From NCBI RefSeq assembly GCF_905175385.1, contig NZ_HG992749.1, positions 2,108,001 to 2,172,000 on the forward strand: 64,000 nt of DNA. Reading direction: 5' to 3'. The stretch comes from Vibrio sp. B1FLJ16 (GTDB taxonomy: Bacteria > Pseudomonadota > Gammaproteobacteria > Enterobacterales > Vibrionaceae). Shown here piece after piece: positions 44,561 to 53,732 of the stretch. Position 1 is the stretch's first letter. The number at the start of each line of letters is the position of its first letter. Under the pieces are notes generated by a model. That model ran no database searches, was not told the origin of the DNA, and was given only the letters and a program-made list of their open reading frames with translations. The position numbers were made by a program, and so were the translations under genes.

Positions 44561-45601
44561 TTAATCTTCATCGTCGTTCTCAAGTTCAGACAGAATGTCT
44601 TTACCCAAGAAGGCTAAATCGGTTTTTACTACATGCGGACGTTCAATTTCTTCAGAAATCTGTATCGCCAGTTTTTCTTCCGCACGTCCCATTTTTACGC
44701 GATACGTCGGTAAATCCTCGACAAACATCGTCGCGTGCTCTGGCATTTCGATTGGAATCACATCTCCCGGTTGAAGTTCCATCAGGTCACGCAAAGAAAT
44801 GTCCTTTTCCAGCAAATTGACACGAAAGTTAACCGGACAATCCATGATTTCTTCTCGCAGAGCAGAACTCCAGCGAACGTCCGTTTCCATTTTGTCTGAC
44901 TGCACGCCGGCATCAAGCAATTCGCGGATAGGCTCTACCATGGAATATGGCATGACCACATGGAAGTCGCCACCGCCACCATCGACTTCGATATGGAACG
45001 AACTAACAACAATCACTTCCGTCGGGCTGACGATATTCGCCATGCTCGGGTTTACTTCAGAGTCGAGGTAATCAAACTCAACGCCCATTACCGGTGACCA
45101 TGCTTCTTTGTAATCTTCGAAGACCACTTTCAGCAGCAGTTGAATGATGCGTCGCTCAGTAGGAGTAAATTCGCGGCCTTCAATTTTTGCGTGGAATCGA
45201 CCATCGCCACCAAAGAAATTCTCTACCAGAATAAAAACCAGACGAGCTTCCATAGTGATAAGCGCAGTACCTTTAAGCGGACGGAAACGAACCATGTTCA
45301 GACTGGTTGGTACATAAAGCGTATTTTGGTACTCACCAAATTTCATCATCTGAACGCCATTGATCGACACTTCCGCTGTTTTACGCAGCATGTTGAAAAG
45401 GCTAATGCGCATGTGCCGGGCAAAACGCTCGTTGATAAGTTCGAGCGTCGGCATACGGCCACGAACGATACGGTCCTGAGATGAAAAATCAAAACTGACC
45501 GCGTTACCGGAATCTTCTTCTACATTCTCATCAACATCATCAACGTCGTCAACGCCGTGTAACAGTGCATCAATTTCGTCTTGGCTTAATAGATCAGTCA
45601 C
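44561..45601 (-). CDS. fliM: Flagellar motor switch protein FliM
   Basis: This 346-residue C-ring protein has the N-terminal CheY-P-binding peptide MTDLLSQDEIDALLHG (residues 1-16), a middle domain that contacts FliG (GGGDFHVVMPYSM) and a C-terminal SpoA domain (about 255-330) shared with FliN. The N-terminal peptide is of interest because CheA in this locus carries three similar motifs. It lies 7 bp after fliL. Confidence 0.96.
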   Translation of the reverse strand: MTDLLSQDEIDALLHGVDDVDDVDENVEEDSGNAVSFDFSSQDRIVRGRMPTLELINERFARHMRISLFNMLRKTAEVSINGVQMMKFGEYQNTLYVPTSLNMVRFRPLKGTALITMEARLVFILVENFFGGDGRFHAKIEGREFTPTERRIIQLLLKVVFEDYKEAWSPVMGVEFDYLDSEVNPSMANIVSPTEVIVVSSFHIEVDGGGGDFHVVMPYSMVEPIRELLDAGVQSDKMETDVRWSSALREEIMDCPVNFRVNLLEKDISLRDLMELQPGDVIPIEMPEHATMFVEDLPTYRVKMGRAEEKLAIQISEEIERPHVVKTDLAFLGKDILSELENDDED

Positions 45602-45608
45602 GTTTTAC

Positions 45609-46106
45609 CTATTGAATTACAAAATCTGTAAACAGTACTTTTTCAATCACCGGTTCACCAACCGCGGCGTTTAATGCTGCTTTGATGTCGTCTGACGCGC
45701 GATCGCGTAAGTCAACTCTGCCCATTGGTGAACGCAATTGCTCGATCGTTGCAGAAGCAAACGTTGACAATAAAGTGCTCTCAATTAATGGTGAATGGTA
45801 ACGTGCCAGCTCCTCATTATCTGAGCCTCGTACCATTAACTGAGTTTTGATTTGTACCAGTCTCTCGCGGCTGTCACCCGTTACGTTAAAAACAAACGGC
45901 TGGGCAAGGTTCACATATGAGATTGGCGTGCCAGCTGAACTTCTCTGAGTTCTTTGAAGATCGGAATCCGTCAGCGCCGAATCATCCGAACCCATGAAAA
46001 AGTATGCCGCTGCGCCACCACCGAGTAATAAGATCGCGACCGCGATAATTACGATCAGTAGTTTACCTTTTCCCTTTGATGCGCCTTCTAACTGTTGTTC
46101 AGCCAT
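45609..46106 (-). CDS. fliL: Flagellar basal-body-associated protein FliL
   Basis: This 165-residue inner-membrane protein has a short basic cytosolic N-terminus, one transmembrane helix (about 16-37, LLIVIIAVAILLLGGGAAAYF) and a periplasmic stomatin-like domain ending VLFTDFVIQ. It associates with the stator and supports torque under load, which matters for a sodium-driven Vibrio motor. It is separated from fliK by 84 bp and lies 7 bp before fliM. Confidence 0.94.
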   Translation of the reverse strand: MAEQQLEGASKGKGKLLIVIIAVAILLLGGGAAAYFFMGSDDSALTDSDLQRTQRSSAGTPISYVNLAQPFVFNVTGDSRERLVQIKTQLMVRGSDNEELARYHSPLIESTLLSTFASATIEQLRSPMGRVDLRDRASDDIKAALNAAVGEPVIEKVLFTDFVIQ

Positions 46107-46190
46107 TTTCGTCTCTAATTTTTGTTTTATTTGTTCTGCCGGTTAAGCGGAAAATCTCTGTATTCTGTTTCTGCATGTTCTACATAGCTA

Positions 46191-47666
46191 TTAAGCGTAG
46201 TAGCTGATCCCGTCACGTGCTGAAGCCACGTTCACGTTCATCTCAACACCAGCCTCAAGGCCGTCGTCTGACCGACCAGATACCCCCCCGCTATCAGAGC
46301 CAGGTCGATTCTGATCCATTGCGGAGTTGCCACCTTGTTGGTCGCCGCGACTTTGCTGCTGAACAGAAGAGTCTGCTAACTGCATACCTTGCTGAGCAAG
46401 CATCTCCCGTAATCGTGGCAATGTTTGTTCGATGATATCACGCGCCTGTGGGTTGGTTACAGTAAAGTGAACACTGGCCAAGTCACTGTTCATCGTCATA
46501 CGAATCTGCATACGACCAAGCTCTGGCGGGTCAAGACGAATATCAAGGTTCTTTAGGTTCTTGGACATCATCATTTGCACCTTTTCCGCGACCTGGTCAT
46601 TCGCTAACTCTTTCGTCAGCTGCAACGGTATTTGTGCTTGTTGCGCTGCATCTGCCCGCGCTTGCTGTGTAGCTGCAACGCCTTGCTGGCTCGCTGCAGC
46701 TTGGAGCTGACCAGCCAGACCGTGCTGTAAATCGCCTTTGTCCTGAGAATCTGCCGTGGCTTTAAGTGCTCCGGTCAAAGCTGCATTCATGGCCTTATGG
46801 TTCACTTCAGTATTTGCCGCCATCTGTTGAACTGCTGGATTAAGCCCTGCAGCCGTAAGTCCTTCGGAACCAGTGGACATTATCGCTTTATCGGCTGACT
46901 GCGCTGGTACTTGTACAGCTGTATGCTTCAATTCTTGCGATACTTGTGGTGTCAGCGCTGAAGTTGTTGCCTGGCGAGTCGTGTTAGACTGGGCTTCAGA
47001 AAGCGCAAGTTTAACGTCTCCAGGTAAAGCCACCAACTGGGCAAGCTCTTCCTCTGCGAGCTCTGCGATTGCAGTTCCGGCTTTCAACTCTTCGAGTATT
47101 TCAGCTTCGTGCTTCGTCAGTGATTTACCCTGAGCCAGTTTAGTGTCTATTGCTTCGAGTTCTTCAACCGAGATGTGCTTAGCTAAGTCCGTATTATTAA
47201 ACATAGTAGCCGTTTGAGAACCCTGAATAGAGCCTGATTGCCACTCCGCCGACTCGAGAGGCAAACTATTACCGCTCGCAGCTTCTTGCTTCTGAGCACT
47301 CAAAGTTTGATTCGCTTGTTCAATTCGCCCGAGTAATTGCTGCCCCTCATCCATCGAATGAGTCACGTTGCTTCCCGCTTCTGAATCAGAACCACTCTGC
47401 GCTATGTCAAGGTTAATGTCTGAATCAATTGCGGCGTTCTTGAGGTTATCACCTTCAGACTCTGAGGCTTGATCCGCTGAAGTAACGCCCTTTTCACTGA
47501 CTTCCTCTGCCGATTTGACAGCCTTAACTTGTTCCTTTTGTGAACCGGTAAAAATGCCTGCCAGAGTTTCAAAAAAGCCTTTACTCTCTGAGTTTTCTTC
47601 CGGCGTTTTGGTGCCAGACTCAGGCAGCGAAGTCTTATTACCCGCAGAAACATTAGACACATTCAT
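46191..47666 (-). CDS. fliK: Flagellar hook-length control protein FliK
   Basis: FliK is secreted during hook assembly, measures hook length and triggers the FlhB switch. In 491 residues the N-terminal two thirds are low-complexity (Ser, Glu, Gln, Ala-rich, with glutamine-rich repeats around 310-345). The conserved C-terminal hook domain holds LDIRLDPPELGRMQIRM (about 374-390), LPRLREMLAQQGMQL and a Gly/Ser-rich tail. The length of the disordered part is the measuring tape and varies widely between species. It heads the fliK-fliR-flhB run behind a sigma-54 promoter at 47733-47750. Confidence 0.93.
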   Translation of the reverse strand: MNVSNVSAGNKTSLPESGTKTPEENSESKGFFETLAGIFTGSQKEQVKAVKSAEEVSEKGVTSADQASESEGDNLKNAAIDSDINLDIAQSGSDSEAGSNVTHSMDEGQQLLGRIEQANQTLSAQKQEAASGNSLPLESAEWQSGSIQGSQTATMFNNTDLAKHISVEELEAIDTKLAQGKSLTKHEAEILEELKAGTAIAELAEEELAQLVALPGDVKLALSEAQSNTTRQATTSALTPQVSQELKHTAVQVPAQSADKAIMSTGSEGLTAAGLNPAVQQMAANTEVNHKAMNAALTGALKATADSQDKGDLQHGLAGQLQAAASQQGVAATQQARADAAQQAQIPLQLTKELANDQVAEKVQMMMSKNLKNLDIRLDPPELGRMQIRMTMNSDLASVHFTVTNPQARDIIEQTLPRLREMLAQQGMQLADSSVQQQSRGDQQGGNSAMDQNRPGSDSGGVSGRSDDGLEAGVEMNVNVASARDGISYYA

Positions 47667-47732
47667 ATAAACATTCTCATAGTTGGCGCTTCAGCCAAAT
47701 CGCTATAAAACTGAGTTATTAATACATGAATC

Positions 47733-47750
47733 TGCAAAAATCACGCCAAT
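47733..47750 (-). promoter_or_regulatory. Sigma-54 promoter of the fliK operon
   Basis: Minus strand TTGGCGTG-ATTT-TTGCA: one or two changes from TTGGCACG-N4-TTGCW, with GG and GC exactly 10 bases apart. It is located 67-84 bp before the fliK start, in the 152-bp gap after fliJ. Confidence 0.8.
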
Positions 47751-47818
47751 CTATAACGTAAATTTCCTGACACTGAGAGTACGAGCTAAAGGTAAGACAG
47801 AACTCTTAAAATACCACC

Positions 47819-48262
47819 TTAGAATGGATGACTCTTCCGGCTGTAAAGAAGAGTCGAGAACTCATCCATTTGCTTCTGCTCACGCTTTGCTTCGGCCACT
47901 TGTTTCTCTTTAACGCGCTTTTCAATCATCCATTCGTAGGACATTCGTTCTTTACGCATTTTCAGCCAGTACTCCTGACCATTTTCAACCTGTTCTTTAA
48001 AATGGCTCTCCGCTTGTTTCTGCTTTGACAGCGTTTCATCAAGCTGAGTAAGAAACCGGTTTAAATGCCCATACTGACTCGCAGTTAACCCTGCCTGCCC
48101 TCGATCAACCAGCTGCTGGCAGTAGTCGAGACGGTATTTTTCAATTTGCTCAACCTGGCGATAGTAATCTTCCAGCTCGGTGCGCGCTTTGTTCAGGGCC
48201 AGTACGGCTTGATCTTCCCGCTCTTTGGCTTGTTCAAGCAGAAATTCCATTGCGTTGTTCAT
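47819..48262 (-). CDS. fliJ: Flagellar export protein FliJ
   Basis: This 147-residue all-helical, coiled-coil cytosolic protein is rich in Gln, Glu, Lys and Arg (QAKEREDQAVLALNKARTELEDYYRQ). FliJ sits like a gamma subunit in the FliI hexamer and links it to FlhA. It is the last gene of the fliE-fliJ run, 6 bp after fliI, and the next promoter (for fliK) lies before its end region is passed. Confidence 0.92.
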   Translation of the reverse strand: MNNAMEFLLEQAKEREDQAVLALNKARTELEDYYRQVEQIEKYRLDYCQQLVDRGQAGLTASQYGHLNRFLTQLDETLSKQKQAESHFKEQVENGQEYWLKMRKERMSYEWMIEKRVKEKQVAEAKREQKQMDEFSTLLYSRKSHPF

Positions 48263-48268
48263 GCGCTA

Positions 48269-49588
48269 TTACCCACCTAACAAGCTTTTCAGCATATTGA
48301 CGCACATGTCATAAGGTACGGATTCTTTCATACGCTGTTGCAGGTATTCATCTAGCTTCGGCTTAATGGTGAATGCGCCATCAATGGCCGGATCGGTACC
48401 CGGCTTATAAGCTCCGATTGAAACCAAATCCTGATTTTTACGGCAAATCGACAGCACTTGTCGTACCGCTTTCGACATCAGCACGTGCTCTTCAGTCGTT
48501 ATCTGAGGCATAACCCGGCTGACTGACTTCTCAACATCTATTGCAGGATAGTGGCCGGCATCCGCCATTTCACGCGACAGTACAATGTGACCATCGAGAA
48601 TCGCTCTCGACGCATCCGCAATCGGGTCCTGCAGATCATCCCCTTCTGTAAGGACAGTAAAGAAAGCTGTGATTGAGCCCTGATCCGGACCGCCATTACC
48701 TGCACGCTCAACCAGTGCGGGAAGCTTAGCAAATACCGATGGCGGATAACCTTTGGTTGCAGGTGGCTCACCAACAGACAAAGCAATCTCACGCTGCGCC
48801 TGAGCAAAACGGGTCAACGAGTCCATTAAGAGCAGTACATCCAAACCCTGATCGCGGAAATATTCGGCAATGGTAAGTGCTGTCTGACAGCCTTTTAAAC
48901 GCATCAGTGGCGACGAGTCCGCAGGTGCCGCGACAACAACAGAGCGTCGGCGTCCCTCTTCACCTAGGATCTCTTCGATGAACTCTTTTACTTCTCGTCC
49001 ACGCTCACCAATCAGACCGACAACAACAACCTGTGCAGTAGTACCTCTGGTCATCATGCCCAGTGTAACCGATTTACCCACACCAGAACCGGCGAACAGG
49101 CCGATACGCTGACCTTTACCTACCGTCAATAATCCGTTAATCGCTTTCAGGCCGACGTCAAGAGGTTCAGAGATAGGTTTACGCGCCAGCGGATTGATGG
49201 GTTCTGCATTGAATGAAGCGCGTTGTTCAGTATAAATAGGTCCCAGTCCGTCAAGGGGATTGCCTACACCATCGATCACGCGTCCGAGTAGCTCCATTCC
49301 CACAGGTAAACCTGCATCACTGGTCAGTGGGGTAACTTTAGCACCGGGCAAAATACCGGTAATTTGTTCACTTGGCATCAGAAACAGGTTATCACCTGAG
49401 AAACCCACCACTTCAGCCTCCATATGACCGGACATGGTTTCGACCAGGCATAAACTGCCGATAGGAGCCCGGCACCCTGTCGCTTCTAGCGTCAGACCAA
49501 TAACCCGCACCAGTTTCCCGGACGCGACAGGCCGCGTGGTTAAACCTTCGACTTTGTAGTTTTTCAGGCGGTCGGCGAGCGCTAACAT
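48269..49588 (-). CDS. fliI: Flagellum-specific ATPase FliI
   Basis: This 439-residue F1-beta-like ATPase energises substrate unloading in flagellar type III export. Walker A is GSGVGKS (in [15 protein letters not shown], about residues 165-179), Walker B is [19 protein letters not shown], and the T3SS-ATPase motif [11 protein letters not shown] is present. It lies 3 bp after fliH and is co-transcribed with fliJ. Confidence 0.96.
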   Translation of the reverse strand: MLALADRLKNYKVEGLTTRPVASGKLVRVIGLTLEATGCRAPIGSLCLVETMSGHMEAEVVGFSGDNLFLMPSEQITGILPGAKVTPLTSDAGLPVGMELLGRVIDGVGNPLDGLGPIYTEQRASFNAEPINPLARKPISEPLDVGLKAINGLLTVGKGQRIGLFAGSGVGKSVTLGMMTRGTTAQVVVVGLIGERGREVKEFIEEILGEEGRRRSVVVAAPADSSPLMRLKGCQTALTIAEYFRDQGLDVLLLMDSLTRFAQAQREIALSVGEPPATKGYPPSVFAKLPALVERAGNGGPDQGSITAFFTVLTEGDDLQDPIADASRAILDGHIVLSREMADAGHYPAIDVEKSVSRVMPQITTEEHVLMSKAVRQVLSICRKNQDLVSIGAYKPGTDPAIDGAFTIKPKLDEYLQQRMKESVPYDMCVNMLKSLLGG

Positions 49589-49591
49589 TTG

Positions 49592-50392
49592 TTACTCGCC
49601 CTCTTGGTGACGGTTTGCGCCACAGAAGCTCTGCAGCACGCTCTTGATACGTTCTTCCATACGGTAGTGAATGCTCGACTCACCGGCTTCGATTTGTACA
49701 TCGCCCCGGTTAAGTGAAGGCTCAGCGACCAGAGTCCAATTGCGGCAATCTAAGTCTTGCTCGCCATAGGCTGAGCGAATGATGGCCACATCTTCCGGAT
49801 TGAGATGTAAAGTAATGGGATGGCCAGAAATAGGCAGCGCTTCTACCGATTGCTTTACGGTATCGAGAATAATTTGTGGGTTAGTCTGGACTTCAACATG
49901 AACCACTTCTTTGACAAGGCATAGCACCATGTCCACCAGCTGCTTTTCAACCTGAGCATTCATCAGCTCCAGAGGCTGGGCAAACTGATTGGCCATATTC
50001 ATAAAGACTTCAACCTGCTGCTGAATGAACTCCTGTCCGGCACTCACGCCTTCTGCTTTACCGAGTTCTAATCCTTCAGCATGTCCTGCCTGAAGGCCTT
50101 CTTCTTTGCCTTTATCATAGCCTTGCTTAAAGCCCGCTTCTTGGCCCTGGTACAAACCTTCCTGATAAGCCCCTTGCTTGATGAGCTCTATCTGCTCTTC
50201 CGTCAGTTCAAGGACTTGTTCTTCTTCAGGTTCATCAAAACTAGGCACCCAGCCCGGATCGTAATTAAACGCCGTCTGTTTGGCTTGCTTCGCCTTTGGT
50301 TCGCCATAATCAGGCAGCCCCCAGCGTTGCGGTTCGATCATCGCATCTTCTTCATCGGGACGGATAAATCCACGTTTTCTATCGATAGCCAT
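49592..50392 (-). CDS. fliH: Flagellar export regulator FliH
   Basis: FliH binds FliI as a dimer and tethers it to FliN. In 266 residues an N-terminal disordered acidic part is followed by a GxxxG-like repeat stretch (about 93-125, YQEGLYQGQEAGFKQGYDKG onward, with Gly every four residues), the signature of FliH helix packing. The C-terminal domain (about 140-260) contacts FliI. It follows fliG by 82 bp and lies 3 bp before fliI. Confidence 0.94.
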   Translation of the reverse strand: MAIDRKRGFIRPDEEDAMIEPQRWGLPDYGEPKAKQAKQTAFNYDPGWVPSFDEPEEEQVLELTEEQIELIKQGAYQEGLYQGQEAGFKQGYDKGKEEGLQAGHAEGLELGKAEGVSAGQEFIQQQVEVFMNMANQFAQPLELMNAQVEKQLVDMVLCLVKEVVHVEVQTNPQIILDTVKQSVEALPISGHPITLHLNPEDVAIIRSAYGEQDLDCRNWTLVAEPSLNRGDVQIEAGESSIHYRMEERIKSVLQSFCGANRHQEGE

Positions 50393-50474
50393 GGCGTACC
50401 TATTTATGTTCGATTATGTGTATTTGATTGGAAGTGAAGATACCCTGTGTCAGGAGAACACAGGGCAATAAAGA

Positions 50475-51530
50475 TTATAAGAATTCGTCCGCGCCGCCAG
50501 AGAGTAATAGTTCTCCGGAATCTGCCATACGTCGGGCAATAGCAAGAATCTCTTTCTGCGCCGATTCCACATCTGAAACGCGCACAGGCGGCATCGCTTC
50601 AATGTCATCACGCATCATCTCTGCAGCACGTTTCGACATGTTCTTGAACACTTTCTCACGCAGGGAGTCGTCCGCACCTTTCAGTGCTCTTTGCAGAACG
50701 TCTTGCGGTACATCACGCAGCAATCTCTGAATACCCTGATCGTCGACTTCGGCCAAGTTTTCGAACACGAACATCAAATCCTGAATCTGTGTCGCCATGT
50801 CTTCGTCCTGGTCGCGGATTTGATCCATCAACAGACCTTCGACGTTGTTGTCCAGGTAGTTCATGATCTCCGCAGCTGCCTTCATGCCGCCAATCTTGGC
50901 CGCTTGTGCACCCGCCTGACCAGCGAACTGTTTCTCCATGATTTCGTTCAGTTCTGCCAATGCTGACGGCTGAACTTCTTCAAGGTTGGCAATACGCATC
51001 ATCAGATCCAAACGCACACGCTCCGGGAACTGTGACAGGATTTCCGCAGACTGATCCGCTTCTAAGTAAGACAGAACGATAGTCTGAATTTGCGGGTGTT
51101 CGTTAACAATGATGCTCGCTACCTGGCGTGGATCCATCCATTTTAACGAATCCAGACCTTTAGAGCCGGTACCAAGCAGAATTTGATCAACCAGGTTGTT
51201 CGCTTTGTCCTCACCCAGTGCGGCGACAAGAGCGTTACGCATGAAGTCTTCGCTGCCCATGCCGATGTTAGTGTACTTCTGAATGTCTTCCAGAAAAGCA
51301 CGATGAACCGCTGATACTTTATCCTGACTCAGGTCTTTTGCCTTAGCCATCGCACTACCGACACGCTGAACCTGCTTCGGCTCAAGATGGCGGATGATTC
51401 CCGCAGCATCCTGCTCATTGAGGCTTAACAGCAAAATGGCCGCTTTGTCATCGCCACTGATGGTAGATGCATCAAACTCAATTGGCATGCCTGCGCCATT
51501 TTCACCCTGGGGTAAGATATCGTTAGCCAT
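50475..51530 (-). CDS. fliG: Flagellar motor switch protein FliG
   Basis: This 351-residue rotor protein transmits torque from the stator. It is made of an N-terminal domain that binds FliF, a middle ARM domain with the EHPQ motif (IVNEHPQIQTIVLSYL) and a C-terminal domain with the charged torque helix (DDIEAMPPVRVSDVESAQKEI, about 308-328). The start overlaps the end of fliF by 8 bp, consistent with tight stoichiometric coupling. Confidence 0.96.
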   Translation of the reverse strand: MANDILPQGENGAGMPIEFDASTISGDDKAAILLLSLNEQDAAGIIRHLEPKQVQRVGSAMAKAKDLSQDKVSAVHRAFLEDIQKYTNIGMGSEDFMRNALVAALGEDKANNLVDQILLGTGSKGLDSLKWMDPRQVASIIVNEHPQIQTIVLSYLEADQSAEILSQFPERVRLDLMMRIANLEEVQPSALAELNEIMEKQFAGQAGAQAAKIGGMKAAAEIMNYLDNNVEGLLMDQIRDQDEDMATQIQDLMFVFENLAEVDDQGIQRLLRDVPQDVLQRALKGADDSLREKVFKNMSKRAAEMMRDDIEAMPPVRVSDVESAQKEILAIARRMADSGELLLSGGADEFL

Positions 51531-53265
51531 TGTCTTTCATCCAGTTTTTCACAACCTGAGCCGCCAGTTCTGGCTCGTTTGCCACGAGTGCTCGCACCGC
51601 TTTCAGTACGTCTTCATCTTTGTGTAAGTTAGGCAGATCGATACTTGAGCCAAACTCAAACAGCTCACTGCTTTCGATGTCGCTGCCAATCAGGCTGGTT
51701 TCACCATTGGCACCAATCGGAAGACCGTCAGGGCCGTACATTTCATCTTCATCATCACCAGTCGGGTTAAGCAGTTTCTTCATTGCCGGCCTTACAAGAA
51801 CCAGCACAACCACGATGATAACTAACGCACTGGCAAACCAACGTACCCAGTCATTGAAATTAGGGTGTTCCCAAATTGGTTGCTCAACCAGAAGATCGGC
51901 TTCCGGCTCTGCAAACTTAACGCTTAAAACATTAAGTAAATCACCGCGTGACTCGTCAAAACCGACTGCACCAATCAGTACATTACGGATAGCGTTGATC
52001 TGACCTTCAGATATCGGTGTATAGGTGACTTCACCTGTATCAGGGTTAACCTGGCGATGCTCTTTAATCGCAACGGATACTGTCTGGCGTGCAAGGGTTC
52101 CGGTCTGTTTACGCTCGTGGCTGATTGTCGTGTCCAGCTCGAAGTTACGAGTCGATTCTTTACGCACAGAACCTTGGCCAATCAAAGCGCCGTCTTTCAT
52201 CTGCGCAACATCTTGAGGAATTGAAGCGTCCGCCGGCGGCTGATTACTTAATGCTCCGGGAATACCCGCTACCATGTTACCGTTGTTGTAATCTTCCAGT
52301 GCGTATTCACTGCGCGTTGCCGGTGTGTTTGGATCAAAGCGTTTACGTGTTTGTTCCACCGCACTGAAATCCATCTTAATATCAACCTGCGCGGTATAGT
52401 TACCCAGGCCTAAAATCGGGATCAGTACCGAGTCAATTTTTTCACGCAATCCCTGCTCTTGTTTACGCTCTAATTCTTGCTCTTTACGCCGAGCAGCAGA
52501 GGACGGGTCTTCCGATCCTGAGCTTAGTAGGCGACCGTGCTGATCGGTTACGGTGATACGGGAGGTTTTCATTCCGGGTACGGCACTTGCCACCATATCC
52601 ACGATGGAGTCTACTTCCTGCTGTTTCAGGTTTGCGCCGGTGGAAAGGGTCAGGAAAACAGAAGCAGAAGCTTCCTGATTGTGGCGCACAAATACGCTGT
52701 GTTTCGGCAGGGCTAGTAACACGCGCGCTTTACGAATCTGCTTCATCTCTTCAATAGCCTGAGCAAGTTGTCGCTCACGGCTGAGTTTCAGACGCTCCTG
52801 CTCCAGGCGTTGGGAAACCCCAAAGCCCATATCTTGCAGCAAAATATCGTCGCCAGCTTCTGTTGCCTTATTGACACCAGCACGCACCATTCCGAGTTTG
52901 ATCGAGTTGTAGTCAACGGCTTCAACAGAAACGGTATTACCATCAAGTTTGTAATTGATTTTTTGCTGATCGAGATAATCAAGAACCGGGATAAGCTCTT
53001 CAGTCTCATAGGCGCCAAGCGGACGCATTTCTGGTTCTTTGACCCAGAAAAACAGCATTACGATCAAAGCAACACAGATGGAGATGGATAGCACCAGCAC
53101 GACCTGTCGAAGTAAATCGAGGTCGCCAACGGCCATATCAAATTTTGAGGCGCTGCGCTCTTCCAGATCTGGATTTTGACTTTCCACATCAATTTCAGAG
53201 CTCGCAACTAAAGCGCCATCGGTACCGCCGTCAGTAACGGTTAAATCTGTAGACTTTTCTGCCAC
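51523..53265 (-). CDS. fliF: Flagellar MS-ring protein FliF
   Basis: This 580-residue protein has two transmembrane helices, near 55-77 (VVLVLSISICVALIVMLFFWV) and near 470-490 (WFASALVIIVVVLVLVRP). The periplasmic ring-building motifs lie between them, and the cytosolic C-terminus binds FliG (LRALVANEPELAAQVVKNWM-like end). It is the founding structure of basal-body assembly and, in vibrios, is recruited to the pole by FlhF. It lies 14 bp after fliE. Confidence 0.96.
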   Translation of the reverse strand: MAEKSTDLTVTDGGTDGALVASSEIDVESQNPDLEERSASKFDMAVGDLDLLRQVVLVLSISICVALIVMLFFWVKEPEMRPLGAYETEELIPVLDYLDQQKINYKLDGNTVSVEAVDYNSIKLGMVRAGVNKATEAGDDILLQDMGFGVSQRLEQERLKLSRERQLAQAIEEMKQIRKARVLLALPKHSVFVRHNQEASASVFLTLSTGANLKQQEVDSIVDMVASAVPGMKTSRITVTDQHGRLLSSGSEDPSSAARRKEQELERKQEQGLREKIDSVLIPILGLGNYTAQVDIKMDFSAVEQTRKRFDPNTPATRSEYALEDYNNGNMVAGIPGALSNQPPADASIPQDVAQMKDGALIGQGSVRKESTRNFELDTTISHERKQTGTLARQTVSVAIKEHRQVNPDTGEVTYTPISEGQINAIRNVLIGAVGFDESRGDLLNVLSVKFAEPEADLLVEQPIWEHPNFNDWVRWFASALVIIVVVLVLVRPAMKKLLNPTGDDEDEMYGPDGLPIGANGETSLIGSDIESSELFEFGSSIDLPNLHKDEDVLKAVRALVANEPELAAQVVKNWMKDNG

Positions 53266-53279
53266 ACTTACTACCTAAA

Positions 53280-53591
53280 TTACACTGGCATATTCATGAG
53301 GTCTTTATAGGCCTCGACGAGCTTATTGCGAATTTGAACTGTTGCGTCAAACGCGACACTGGATTTATTACGGGCAATCATAACGTCCGAAAGAGAGACA
53401 TCTGCGTCGCCACGGTCAAAGCGAGTCTGCATATCTCCCGAGGCTTTTTGAAGCGAGTTTACGTTATTGATAGCGCTGTTCAGGAGGTCGCCAAAATCTG
53501 CACCAACCTTTGCGCCAGTTGCGGCCGGAGCGGTGTTAGTCGCTTCTACCATCATGGTGCGCATCTCTGCCTGAATACCATCAACTTTCAT
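53280..53591 (-). CDS. fliE: Flagellar hook-basal body protein FliE
   Basis: This 103-residue rod adaptor between the MS ring and the proximal rod is exported by the flagellar type III system. Typical family segments are FGDLLNSAINNVNSLQKASGD and the C-terminal RNKLVEAYKDLMNMPV. It heads the fliEFGHIJ operon; a near-perfect sigma-54 promoter lies 52-69 bp upstream. Confidence 0.95.
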   Translation of the reverse strand: MKVDGIQAEMRTMMVEATNTAPAATGAKVGADFGDLLNSAINNVNSLQKASGDMQTRFDRGDADVSLSDVMIARNKSSVAFDATVQIRNKLVEAYKDLMNMPV

Positions 53592-53642
53592 TACTACCTC
53601 AGAGCCAAAACTTTGACTATTAATAAAATTGTATACTACTGG

Positions 53643-53660
53643 AGCAATTAACGTGCCAAA
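53643..53660 (-). promoter_or_regulatory. Sigma-54 promoter of the fliE operon
   Basis: Minus strand TTGGCACG-TTAA-TTGCT, an exact match to the sigma-54 consensus with correct 10-base spacing between GG and GC. It is expected to be activated by FlrA or FlrC. Confidence 0.92.
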
Positions 53661-53732
53661 AGGCGTCAGCGTAATGTCACTGTTTAATTTCGCCTTTTGA
53701 CTAAGCTCGAGAACTGTCTAAGCTAGCAACGC